DNA of 15,539 nt from JAEUOS01 sp031423955 (GTDB lineage: Bacteria; Pseudomonadota; Gammaproteobacteria; Burkholderiales; JAEUOS01). Shown here piece after piece: positions 1 to 6,796 of this stretch (the stretch's first letter is position 1; each line of letters begins with the position of its first letter). The notes under the pieces were generated by a model. It was not told where the DNA came from and did not search any database. It saw only the letters and a list, made by a program, of their open reading frames with translations. The stretch spans positions 1 to 15,539 of the forward strand of contig JANPGJ010000236.1 in the NCBI GenBank assembly GCA_031423955.1, written 5' to 3'. Both the position numbers and the translations under genes were made by a program.

Positions 1-951
1 GCCCCAGTGCTCGTGCTCCTTGCGCATGAAGGCGCCGAACTGCGCCGCGCTCGAGGGCGCGTATACGTCCAGGTTCTGGCCGTTGGCGCGGGTCTTGAAG
101 TCGGGCTGCTCGAGAATCAGGTTGACCTCCGCATTGAGGCGCTCGATGATCGTAGCCGGTGTGCCGGCGGGCGCCAGCATGCCGGTCCAGCCCTCGACGC
201 CGATGTCTTTCAGGCCGGTCATGCCGGACTCCGCCAGGGTCGGAATCTCCGGCGCCAGCACCGAGCGCCTGGTGGCCGAGGTGGCGAGCGCCTTCAGCTT
301 GCCGTTTTTCACGTGGCCGTAGGACGAGGTCATGCCGTCGAACATCAGCGGCACCTGGCCGCCGATCAGGTCGGTCGTCGCCTGCGCGCTGCCTTTGTAA
401 GGCACGTGCAGGATATCGAGACCGGTGGCCTGCTTGAACACCTCCATGGTCAGCATCGAGATGGTGCCCGCGCCCAGCGAGGCGTAGCTCAGCTTGCCGG
501 GATTGGCGCGACCATAGGCGATCAGTTCCTGCACCGAGTTGGCAGGAAATGACGGCGGCGCCACCAGGATCATCGAAGTCCAGCCGATCCGCGCCACCGG
601 CGCCAGGTCGCGCAATGGATCGTAGGGCAGGTTCTTGCTCACGTGCGGGGTGATCACCAGCGGCGACAGCGAGGTGATCAACAGGGTGTGCCCGTCGGGT
701 GGCGCCTTGGCCACTGCCTCGACGCCGATCGCGCCCTGCGCGCCGGCGCGGTTCTCGACGATCACTGCCTGCCCGAGGCGCTGGGCCAGGCGATCGGCCA
801 GCGCACGCGCCGCCACATCGCTGGCATTGCCGGGCGGAAACGGCACGATGATGCGAATGGCTTTGGCCGGCCAGGCCTGGGCGGCGGCGGCGCTGCTGAG
901 AATCGAGAGCGCCGCGGCAAGTGCGACGATGGCAGTGCGGAACATGGTCAT
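1..951 (-). CDS. Bug/TctC-family tripartite tricarboxylate transporter receptor, C-terminus cut by window edge
   Basis: Periplasmic solute-binding protein of the tripartite tricarboxylate transporter (TTT) family, which binds carboxylates outside the inner membrane. The 317 residues present begin with a signal peptide (hydrophobic run, likely cleavage after AQA near residue 26), then the family hallmark IRIIVPFPPGNASDV, followed by PDGHTLL, LPYDPLRDLAPV and YKGSAQATTDLIGGQV. Usual length is about 320-330 residues, so only about the last ten are missing. ATG at 951 is chosen because AGGAG lies seven to eight bases upstream; an in-frame ATG at 945 is the alternative. It is divergent from the CoA-transferase gene and probably supplies the substrate for that pathway. 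No TctA/TctB membrane subunits are in the window. The family is certain; the ligand is unknown. Confidence 0.93.
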   Translation of the reverse strand, partial: MTMFRTAIVALAAALSILSSAAAAQAWPAKAIRIIVPFPPGNASDVAARALADRLAQRLGQAVIVENRAGAQGAIGVEAVAKAPPDGHTLLITSLSPLVITPHVSKNLPYDPLRDLAPVARIGWTSMILVAPPSFPANSVQELIAYGRANPGKLSYASLGAGTISMLTMEVFKQATGLDILHVPYKGSAQATTDLIGGQVPLMFDGMTSSYGHVKNGKLKALATSATRRSVLAPEIPTLAESGMTGLKDIGVEGWTGMLAPAGTPATIIERLNAEVNLILEQPDFKTRANGQNLDVYAPSSAAQFGAFMRKEHEHWG

Positions 952-1020
952 GCAATTCTCCTCATGTGCTTGTTTGGGCCATGGATTGCCGGGCCATGGT
1001 TTGCCACCGCCACCACCGGC

Positions 1021-1049
1021 TTGCATGGCCGTCCGGAGTTTGATATATT
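1021..1049 (+). promoter_or_regulatory. putative sigma-70 promoter of the CoA-transferase operon
   Basis: A -35-like TTGCAT (1021-1026) and a -10-like TATATT (1044-1049) are 17 bases apart and lie just upstream of the GTG start at 1078. The -10 is a 5/6 match, the -35 only 3/6. The region is one of the few AT-rich patches in the window. On the other strand, TTGACT (complement of 1060-1065) could be the -35 of a leftward promoter for the Bug gene, but its -10 is unclear. Assigned by eye only. Confidence 0.4.
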
Positions 1050-1059
1050 GTTATAACAA
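1048..1059. promoter_or_regulatory. 12-bp perfect palindrome, candidate GntR-family operator
   Basis: TTGTTATAACAA is a perfect inverted repeat in the divergent region between the Bug receptor and CoA-transferase genes. Its core is GT-TATA-AC, with the GT/AC half-sites four bases apart as in HutC-subfamily GntR operators. It touches the putative -10 of the rightward promoter and abuts the -35-like TTGACT of the leftward one, so a bound repressor could block both. The likely ligand-responsive protein is the GntR/UTRA regulator encoded at 2265-3035. The palindrome is seen directly; its role is inferred. Confidence 0.5.
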
Positions 1060-1077
1060 AGTCAACCGGAGTGCGGC

Positions 1078-2268
1078 GTGCTTACTGGCGTGAAGATTCT
1101 TGCAGTCGAGCAATACGGGGCCGGGCCGTTCGCCACCCAGTTCCTGGCCGACATGGGCGCCGAGGTCATCAAGATCGAGAACCCGACCGACGGCGGCGAC
1201 ATGGCGCGCGGGGTCGGCCCGTTCTGGCACGAGGGCCTGCCCGAGACCACCAGGAGCGTGTTCTACCAGGGCCTGAACCGCGGCAAGAAAAGCCTGACGC
1301 TCGACCTCACCCGGCCGGAGGGCCAGGCGGTGTTTCACAAGCTGGTGGCCAGTGCCGATGCGGTCACCAGCAACCTGCGCGGCGACGTGCCGGCGCGCCT
1401 GGGTCTCACCTACGAGACCCTGGCCAGGATCAACCCGCGCATCGTCTGTGCCCACCTGACCGGCTACGGTCGCGAAGGCGAGCGCGCGCGCTGGCCCGGC
1501 TACGACTACCTGATGCAGTCCGAGAGCGGCTACTTCTCGCTGACCGGCGAACCCGGCAGCGCGCCGGCGCGCTTCGGCCTGTCGATGATCGACTTCATGA
1601 CCGGCGCGGTGACCTCCCTTGCGCTGGTGTCCGGCGTGCTGAAGGCGCGCAGCGGCGGCAGCGGGCTCGATGTCGATGTCAGCCTGTTCGACCTTTCGCT
1701 CTACACCCTCAATTACATCGGCCACTGGTATCTCAACAACGGCGAGGTCACCGGCCGCCTGCCGCGCTCGGCCCATGCCTCCCTCACGCCCTGCCAGAGC
1801 TACAAGACGGGCGATGGCTGGATTTTCATCATGTGCAACAAGGAGAAGTTCTGGGGCGTGTTGTGCGAGCGCATCGGCCGCCCGGAATGGACCACCGACG
1901 CCCGCTTCGCCACCTTCAAGGATCGCCTGGCCAATCGCGACCTGATCACCACCCTGTTGGACGAAGTGCTGTCGACCCGCGGCACCGATGAATGGCTGGC
2001 GCATTTCGCCGGCAGCGTGCCCTCCTCGCCGATCTACGACGTCAAGCAGGCGCTGGAGAATCCGTGGGTGACCAACAGCGACCGCATCATGGAAACGCCG
2101 GTCGCCGGCGGCCGGCCGCTGCGCACCCTGTCGTCGCCGATCCGCTATGCCGGGCGGCCGCGGAATGGCGCCGCGCCGGCACTGGGTGAACACAGTGCCG
2201 AAGTGCTGGCCGCGGCCGGGGTCCCGGCGGCGGAAATCGCGCGCCTGCGCGCCCTGGGCGTGGTGTGA
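1078..2268 (+). CDS. family III CoA-transferase (CaiB/BaiF), likely dicarboxylate-CoA transferase
   Basis: Cytosolic family III CoA-transferase, moving CoA between carboxylic acids through an aspartyl-CoA thioester. The 396 residues match the usual length. The N-terminal pattern LTGVKILAVEQYGAGPFATQ and GAEVIKIENP is typical; NRGKKSLTLDL follows, and the catalytic Asp is probably D172 in FGLSMIDFMTGAV. GTG at 1078 is chosen because GGAG (1068-1071) precedes it by six bases and the CaiB fold begins immediately. It heads a rightward group with a GntR regulator, CitE-like lyase and MaoC-like hydratase, so it probably activates a diacid such as mesaconate, itaconate or citramalate to its CoA ester, comparable to Mct or to the itaconate CoA-transferase of Pseudomonas. 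Family certain, substrate inferred. Confidence 0.92.
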   Translation: MLTGVKILAVEQYGAGPFATQFLADMGAEVIKIENPTDGGDMARGVGPFWHEGLPETTRSVFYQGLNRGKKSLTLDLTRPEGQAVFHKLVASADAVTSNLRGDVPARLGLTYETLARINPRIVCAHLTGYGREGERARWPGYDYLMQSESGYFSLTGEPGSAPARFGLSMIDFMTGAVTSLALVSGVLKARSGGSGLDVDVSLFDLSLYTLNYIGHWYLNNGEVTGRLPRSAHASLTPCQSYKTGDGWIFIMCNKEKFWGVLCERIGRPEWTTDARFATFKDRLANRDLITTLLDEVLSTRGTDEWLAHFAGSVPSSPIYDVKQALENPWVTNSDRIMETPVAGGRPLRTLSSPIRYAGRPRNGAAPALGEHSAEVLAAAGVPAAEIARLRALGVV

Positions 2269-3035
2269 CGAACCTGCCGGCGGCGCGCGGCGCCACCCCG
2301 CAGTACACCCGCGTCGCCCACGACCTGTTGCGCGGCATCGGCGCCGGCACCTATCCGGTCGGCACGCTGTTGCCGACCGAGGCCGAACTGTGCCGCCGCT
2401 ATTCGGTGAGCCGCATCACCGCGCGGGCGGCGCTGGCCGAACTGCAATCGCGCGGCCTGGTGTCGCGCCGTGCGGGTATCGGCACCCGGGTCGAGCAGAC
2501 CGAAGCGCATGAACATTTCGTGCATGTCAGCGATTCGGTCGAATCGGTGCTGCAGTTCACCGCCGAGACGCGCTTCTCGCTGCTGTCGCAGCGGCAGGTC
2601 AGTGCCGATGCGGCGCTGGCCGAAGCACTGCAATGCCCGCCTGGACAAACCTTCATCCATGTCGAGGGTTTGCGCGGCAAGGAGCGGCGTGCGCCCTTGT
2701 GCCTGACGCGGCTCTACGTGCCGCTGATCTATGCCGACGTGGTCGCGCGCATCGATGGTCACCGCGGCTCGGTGATGCTGCTGATGGAAAAAATGTTCGA
2801 TGTGCGGATCGACGAAATGCGCCAGGTCATCGGTGCGGCCAACCTGCGCGCGGCCGACGCGCGCCTCCTGGGCGCGAGCCCGCGCGAAGCGGCGCTGGTC
2901 ACCCGGCGCTGGCACCTGGGCGCCAACGCGCGGCTGCTGCTCGCCTCGGTGAGCCTGTATCCGCACCGGCGCTACAGCTATGCCTTGCGCATGCGCCGCC
3001 AGAGCGGCGGCGCGGTGCCGTCCGAGGCCGCTTGA
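2265..3035 (+). CDS. GntR-family (HutC-type) transcriptional regulator with UTRA domain
   Basis: Cytosolic one-component regulator of 256 residues. Residues about 14-76 form the GntR winged helix (YTRVAHDLLRGI, then LPTEAELCRRYSVSRITARA and the wing SRGLVSRRAGIGTRV). The rest (about 85-245) fits a UTRA ligand-binding domain. The start GTG at 2265 overlaps the stop of the CoA-transferase gene (GTGA), so translation is probably coupled and the regulator is made as part of the operon it may control. The best candidate operator is the palindrome at 1048-1059. UTRA domains bind small metabolites; here an intermediate or substrate of the pathway is the reasonable guess, not shown by sequence. Confidence 0.92.
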   Translation: MTNLPAARGATPQYTRVAHDLLRGIGAGTYPVGTLLPTEAELCRRYSVSRITARAALAELQSRGLVSRRAGIGTRVEQTEAHEHFVHVSDSVESVLQFTAETRFSLLSQRQVSADAALAEALQCPPGQTFIHVEGLRGKERRAPLCLTRLYVPLIYADVVARIDGHRGSVMLLMEKMFDVRIDEMRQVIGAANLRAADARLLGASPREAALVTRRWHLGANARLLLASVSLYPHRRYSYALRMRRQSGGAVPSEAA

Positions 3036-3090
3036 TCCGCGGCACCACACCCGACTCGATTTCCGAAAACCCATTTCCACAAGGCACGCA

Positions 3091-3954
3091 ATGAAAGATC
3101 TGGCTCTTGCACGCGCACTGTTGTTCACTCCCGGCAATCGCCCCGAGCGCTTCGCCAAGGCGGCTGCCACCCGTGCCGACGGCCTGATCATCGACCTTGA
3201 AGATGCCGTCGGTCCTGCCGACAAGGCCGGCGCGCGCCTTGGCGTGATCGAGTGGCTGCGTACCCACAAGGGGTTCGAACGTCCCGGCTTTCTGGTGTGC
3301 GTGCGCATGAATTCGGTCTACACCAGCGCCGGCCTGGCAGACTTGCTGGCCTTGGCCGACCTGGCGCGTGCCGGGTTCGTCCCGGATGCGCTGCTTGTGC
3401 CCAAGGTCGAATCGGCAGTGGAGATTGAACTGGTGGCGCGCCATCTGCGCGCGGCAGGCGAGAAGGGCGCGGCGATCGCGCTGGCGGCGCTGATCGAGTC
3501 GGCGCTGGGCCTCGAACACGCCAGCGCGATCGCGCGCGCCACGCCGATGCTGCGCACCCTGGGCTTCGGCGGCGCCGACCTCGCCGCCGACCTGAATTGC
3601 GGCTTCGCCTGGGAGCCGTTGCTTGGCCCGCGTTCGCGGGTGGTGCAGGCGGCGGCCGGCGCCGGCCTGGCAGTGCTCGACGTGCCGTACCTCGACATCA
3701 GCGACGATGCCGGTCTTGCCGCCGAATCAGTGCGCGTGAAAAGCCTGGGCTTCACCGGCAAGCTGGCGATTCATCCGCGCCAGGTCGACCCGATCATCGA
3801 GGCCTTCACGCCGACGTCGGCCGAGATCGAAAACGCGCAAGGGGTGATGGCTGCCTACACGGCGGCCGCTGGCGGCGTGTGCGTGTATCGCGGCAAGATG
3901 GTCGATGAACCGGTGATGCGCGCGGCGCGACGCGCGTTGGCGCGCACCGCCTGA
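3091..3954 (+). CDS. CitE-like HpcH/HpaI family acyl-CoA lyase
   Basis: 287-residue TIM-barrel lyase of the CitE/malyl-CoA/citramalyl-CoA lyase group, which cleaves a 3-hydroxyacyl-CoA retro-aldol fashion with Mg2+. Seen: LFTPGNRPERF at the N-terminus, DLEDAV (35-40), VRMNS with R72, VPKVES (103-108), metal-ligand E136 in LIES and D163 in GGADLAADL, and the C-terminal IHPRQVDPI. ATG at 3091 is used because the family N-terminus starts there; the Shine-Dalgarno (AAGG) is weak, and the same frame stays open upstream to 2980 inside the regulator gene. No citrate lyase alpha or gamma genes are near, so it is a stand-alone enzyme acting on a CoA thioester. With its neighbours it is probably a citramalyl-CoA, malyl-CoA or methylmalyl-CoA lyase. 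Confidence 0.9.
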   Translation: MKDLALARALLFTPGNRPERFAKAAATRADGLIIDLEDAVGPADKAGARLGVIEWLRTHKGFERPGFLVCVRMNSVYTSAGLADLLALADLARAGFVPDALLVPKVESAVEIELVARHLRAAGEKGAAIALAALIESALGLEHASAIARATPMLRTLGFGGADLAADLNCGFAWEPLLGPRSRVVQAAAGAGLAVLDVPYLDISDDAGLAAESVRVKSLGFTGKLAIHPRQVDPIIEAFTPTSAEIENAQGVMAAYTAAAGGVCVYRGKMVDEPVMRAARRALARTA

Positions 3955-4058
3955 GCCGCACGCATCGATTCGCACAAACCGGACGGCAACCCAGGCCACC
4001 CGGCCGAAGCGGGCAACATCAGTCACAAAACTGAACCACATCACCCGAGAGATCAGCC

Positions 4059-5120
4059 ATGAGTTTCCACGCTTTCACCCGCCTTTCAGAAAACCGCTAT
4101 CGCGAGCGCTTCGGCCTCGATTTTGAAGACTTCGCCGTCGGCCAGCGTTTTCGCCATCGGCCCGGCGTGACCCTGTCGCAGCAGGACAATGTCGACGAGG
4201 CGCTCGACACGGTCAACTCCGCCATGGTGCATTACGACGCCAAGTACGCCTCGCAAACCGCGTGGAAGCGCGAATTGATGGTTTCCACCGTCACCCTGCA
4301 GCGCCTGATCGGGATGGCCTCCAAGACCTTCGGCCGCAAGGACCGCCTGCTCGGCTTCTCCGAAATCGCCATGACTTCACCGGTCTTCGGCGGCGACACC
4401 CTGTATTCGGAGTCCGAGATCCTGGCCACAGGCGACGCCGCCGATCCGGCGCAGGGCGAGGTCACCGTGTGCTGCCACGGCATCAACCAGGATGATCGCG
4501 AAGTCGCGCGTGTCACATACCGGGTCGCGGTGTGGCGCCGCGGCCGCCATCCGGAAGACGGCCTGTCGGTCGCCGAACGCGGTGTGGCCGTCGATGAGCC
4601 GCGCTTCTACGCCTATCGCAAGGAGGCCAACGGTGCGCTCACCGAGCAGGTCGGCCTGTTCTACGAGGATTGCCAGGGCGGCGACACCTTCGTGCACTGG
4701 CCGCGCCGCACCGTGCTGCGCGACGAAGGCATGCAGCATGCCTGGCGTTCGCTGGAACTCACGCCGCAACACCATGACCTCGACTGGATCGCGCGCCACC
4801 ATGGCGGGGTGTACCGCTTCACCGAGCCGTGGATCATCGGCGTGGTGACCGCGATGACCACCCGCACCTTCGGCCGGGTGGTCGCCAATCTCGGCTGGAC
4901 CGATGTTGAATTCGGCGCCGTGGTGCGTGACGGCGACACCCTCGAATCATCGTCGACCATTCTGGAAAAGCGCGAATCGAAGTCGCGCCCGAACGAAGGT
5001 ATCCTTACCGTCGATACGCTGGGCCACAACCAGAATGGCGAGCAGGTGCTGTCGTATCGGCGCCGGCTGCTGGTTTACAAGCGCGATGCCGATACGCCGT
5101 ATGCGGCGGCGGGCTATTGA
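4059..5120 (+). CDS. MaoC-like double-hotdog acyl-CoA hydratase/dehydratase
   Basis: 353-residue cytosolic protein with two hotdog domains. The N-terminal one carries a variant hydratase-2 motif: N53, H58, D60 and A64 in NSAMVHYDAKYA. The second half starts around residue 205 (GGDTFVHWPRRTVLRDEGM) with a parallel region LTPQHHDLDW. Size and layout resemble mesaconyl-CoA hydratase (Mch, beta-methylmalyl-CoA dehydratase, about 345 residues) more than single-domain MaoC proteins. ATG at 4059 has GAGAG upstream. It follows the CitE-like gene by 104 bases with no clear terminator between them, so is probably in the same transcript. Expected to hydrate an unsaturated diacyl-CoA such as mesaconyl- or itaconyl-CoA, giving the lyase its substrate. 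The direction and substrate are inference. Confidence 0.82.
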   Translation: MSFHAFTRLSENRYRERFGLDFEDFAVGQRFRHRPGVTLSQQDNVDEALDTVNSAMVHYDAKYASQTAWKRELMVSTVTLQRLIGMASKTFGRKDRLLGFSEIAMTSPVFGGDTLYSESEILATGDAADPAQGEVTVCCHGINQDDREVARVTYRVAVWRRGRHPEDGLSVAERGVAVDEPRFYAYRKEANGALTEQVGLFYEDCQGGDTFVHWPRRTVLRDEGMQHAWRSLELTPQHHDLDWIARHHGGVYRFTEPWIIGVVTAMTTRTFGRVVANLGWTDVEFGAVVRDGDTLESSSTILEKRESKSRPNEGILTVDTLGHNQNGEQVLSYRRRLLVYKRDADTPYAAAGY

Positions 5121-5172
5121 CAGGAACTCGCCGCGATTCGTTGCCGACGCGCGCCGCTTGCGTTGCGCTTGC

Positions 5173-5448
5173 TCAAGGCAAGTCGCGCGCCGTATGCCAG
5201 ACGGTGAGCACTTCAACGGTATCGCCGTTGATTCGATAGGCAAGCAGGTAAGGATAGCGATCTATGACCAGTTCCCGGGTGCCGGGCAACTGGCCGCGCC
5301 GACCGAGCAAAGGATGATTGGCGAGAACACGAACCTGGTCCCGGATGGCGCTTGCAACCCGCTTGGCTGCGCGAGGGTCTTCTGCCGCGATGTAGTCGTG
5401 AATTTCGATCAGGTCGTCGCGCGCACGAGGCGTAAAACGAACCCTCAT
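5173..5448 (-). CDS. RelE/ParE-family toxin of a type II toxin-antitoxin pair
   Basis: 91-residue toxin of the RelE/ParE superfamily. Seen: the N-terminal pattern VRFTPRARDDLIEIHDYI, the central NHPLLGRRG, and the C-terminal beta-strand core YPYLLAYRINGDTVEVLTVWH followed by an Arg, all typical of ParE-like members. Members either inhibit gyrase (ParE) or cut mRNA on the ribosome (RelE); the sequence leans to ParE, but activity cannot be fixed. The start at 5448 is five bases after the antitoxin stop, the usual antitoxin-first order with coupled translation. The pair sits convergent to the catabolic operon and seems intact. Confidence 0.88.
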   Translation of the reverse strand: MRVRFTPRARDDLIEIHDYIAAEDPRAAKRVASAIRDQVRVLANHPLLGRRGQLPGTRELVIDRYPYLLAYRINGDTVEVLTVWHTARDLP

Positions 5449-5453
5449 CAGAC

Positions 5454-5687
5454 TTAGACGGCGAGCCTTGTGAACAGGTCTTCCATTTCCTTGTCAGGGA
5501 CGAATTCGCCGCGATCGGCTTGTTCTATGCCGGTCCGTACGCGCCTCAGGTATTCGACGTTTCGCTGCAAGTAGGCACGCAACGCATCTGCCGCGATATC
5601 CGACTCCGGGCGCTGCGCCCGTTTTGCGATTTCGGCGATGGCGACCTTGAGTTCACGCGGGATTTCGAGGGTCGACAGTTGGGTCAT
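5454..5687 (-). CDS. ribbon-helix-helix antitoxin (CopG/ParD-like)
   Basis: 77-residue antitoxin partner of the adjacent toxin. The N-terminus TLEIPRELKVAIAEIAKRAQR fits the strand-helix-helix of ribbon-helix-helix DNA-binding proteins; the acidic C-terminus (EQADRGEFVPDKEMEDLF) is the usual toxin-wrapping tail. ATG at 5687 is chosen because AAAGG lies about seven bases upstream and the RHH fold begins directly after it; the open frame extends to 5768 but the extra 27 residues look unrelated to the family. It probably represses its own promoter together with the toxin. Confidence 0.85.
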   Translation of the reverse strand: MTQLSTLEIPRELKVAIAEIAKRAQRPESDIAADALRAYLQRNVEYLRRVRTGIEQADRGEFVPDKEMEDLFTRLAV

Positions 5688-5717
5688 TTCCAGCCTTTCA
5701 TATCGTCTGCGCAAGCA

Positions 5718-5748
5718 ATTGTAGGCCGAAGCATGTGTCGGTTGGCAA
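5718..5748 (-). promoter_or_regulatory. possible promoter of the toxin-antitoxin pair
   Basis: Reading leftward, a -35-like TTGCCA (complement of 5743-5748) and a -10-like TACAAT (complement of 5718-5723) are 19 bases apart, two more than ideal. A short palindrome CAACGTTG (5746-5753) overlaps the -35 and could be an RHH operator half. Assigned by eye; weak. Confidence 0.25.
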
Positions 5749-5802
5749 CGTTGAGCATTGCACGGCATGCTGCGGGGTTCCGGCGCTTGACCGGGGTCGC
5801 CC

Positions 5803-6777
5803 CTATTCAGCTTTGATATTGGCGTCCTTCACGACCTTCTGCCAGCGCACCGATTCAGCCCGGATGATCGCCGCCAGCTCCTCCGGCCGGTTGCCGACCG
5901 CCTCGGCGCCGAGCGCGGCGAGCTTGTCGCGCACATCGGCCAGGCGCAGGATGCGCGCCGACTCGGCCTGGAGCTTCGCGATCACCTCCATCGGCGTGCC
6001 AGCCGGCGCCATCAGCGCATACCACGACACCGCCTCGAAGCCGGGCAGGTTTTGCTCGGCCACCGTCGGCAGTGCCGGCAGCAGGGTTGAGCGCTTCAGG
6101 CTGGCCACGCCGAGGGCGCGCAGCTTGCCGGCCTTGATGTGCGGCAGGGCCGACGACATCTGGCTGAACATCATGCTGATCTGCCCGCCGAGCAGGTCGT
6201 TCAAGGCCGGACCGGTGCCCTTGTAGGCGATGTGGATCATGTCGGTGCCGGTCAGGCCCTTCAGGAACTCGCCGGCGACATGGGCCTGGCTGCCGGCACC
6301 GGGCGAGGCGAACGACAGGCTGCCGGGTTTGCTGCGCGCCAGCGCCACCAGTTCCTGCACGTTGCCCGCGGCGATGCCCGGATTGACCACCAGCACGTTC
6401 TCGACCGTGGCCAACTGGGTCACTGGCGCCAGGTCGCGCATGACGTCATAGGGCAGGGGGCCGAGATGCGGATTGACCGTCAGGTTGCCGGTGGGCGCAA
6501 GCAAGAGGGTGTAACCGTCGGGCGCCGCCTTGGCGCCCAGGTCCATGCCGAGGTTGCCGCCGGCGCCGGGCTTGTTGTCGGCCAGCACAGACTGGCCCCA
6601 GCTTTCCTGGAGCTTTTGTCCGAGGGTGCGTGCCAGCAGGTCGGCCGGACCACCCGGTGCGAACGGCACGATGATGCGGATCGGCTTGTTCGGGTAGGCC
6701 TGGCCGGCAGCCGGCAGCGCATTGGTCAAGCCGAGCGCGACGCCAAACGCGATGCCGATTCGTCGCAGGGTGTTCAT
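5803..6777 (-). CDS. Bug/TctC-family tripartite tricarboxylate transporter receptor
   Basis: Complete 324-residue periplasmic binding protein of the TTT family. It has a signal peptide with likely cleavage after AGQA (about residue 28), then PIRIIVPFAPGGPADLLA, PDGYTLLLAPTG, LPYDVMRDLAPVTQ, YKGTGPALNDLLGGQI and the C-terminal RWQKVVKDANIKAE typical of Bug proteins. The frame stays open upstream to 7020, but ATG at 6777 starts the signal peptide and has GGAA about six bases before it. It lies 19 bases after the ornithine cyclodeaminase family gene and is probably cotranscribed, suggesting that the two share a substrate. It is clearly diverged from the Bug protein at 1-951. No TctA/TctB genes nearby; ligand unknown. 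Confidence 0.93.
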   Translation of the reverse strand: MNTLRRIGIAFGVALGLTNALPAAGQAYPNKPIRIIVPFAPGGPADLLARTLGQKLQESWGQSVLADNKPGAGGNLGMDLGAKAAPDGYTLLLAPTGNLTVNPHLGPLPYDVMRDLAPVTQLATVENVLVVNPGIAAGNVQELVALARSKPGSLSFASPGAGSQAHVAGEFLKGLTGTDMIHIAYKGTGPALNDLLGGQISMMFSQMSSALPHIKAGKLRALGVASLKRSTLLPALPTVAEQNLPGFEAVSWYALMAPAGTPMEVIAKLQAESARILRLADVRDKLAALGAEAVGNRPEELAAIIRAESVRWQKVVKDANIKAE

Positions 6778-6796
6778 GCGGGTTCCGAAATCGGTG

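Noticed and set aside
1051..2193. 380-codon open frame on the - strand opposite the CoA-transferase
   Set aside because: It is antisense to a clear gene, rich in Arg, Ala, Gly and His with no domain pattern; a by-product of high-GC codon use.
2145..3308. 387-codon open frame on the - strand over the regulator and lyase
   Set aside because: Low-complexity antisense of two well-supported genes with no recognisable protein features.
5121..5172. Terminator between the convergent hydratase and toxin genes
   Set aside because: No stem-loop with a T tract could be made out in this 52-base gap.
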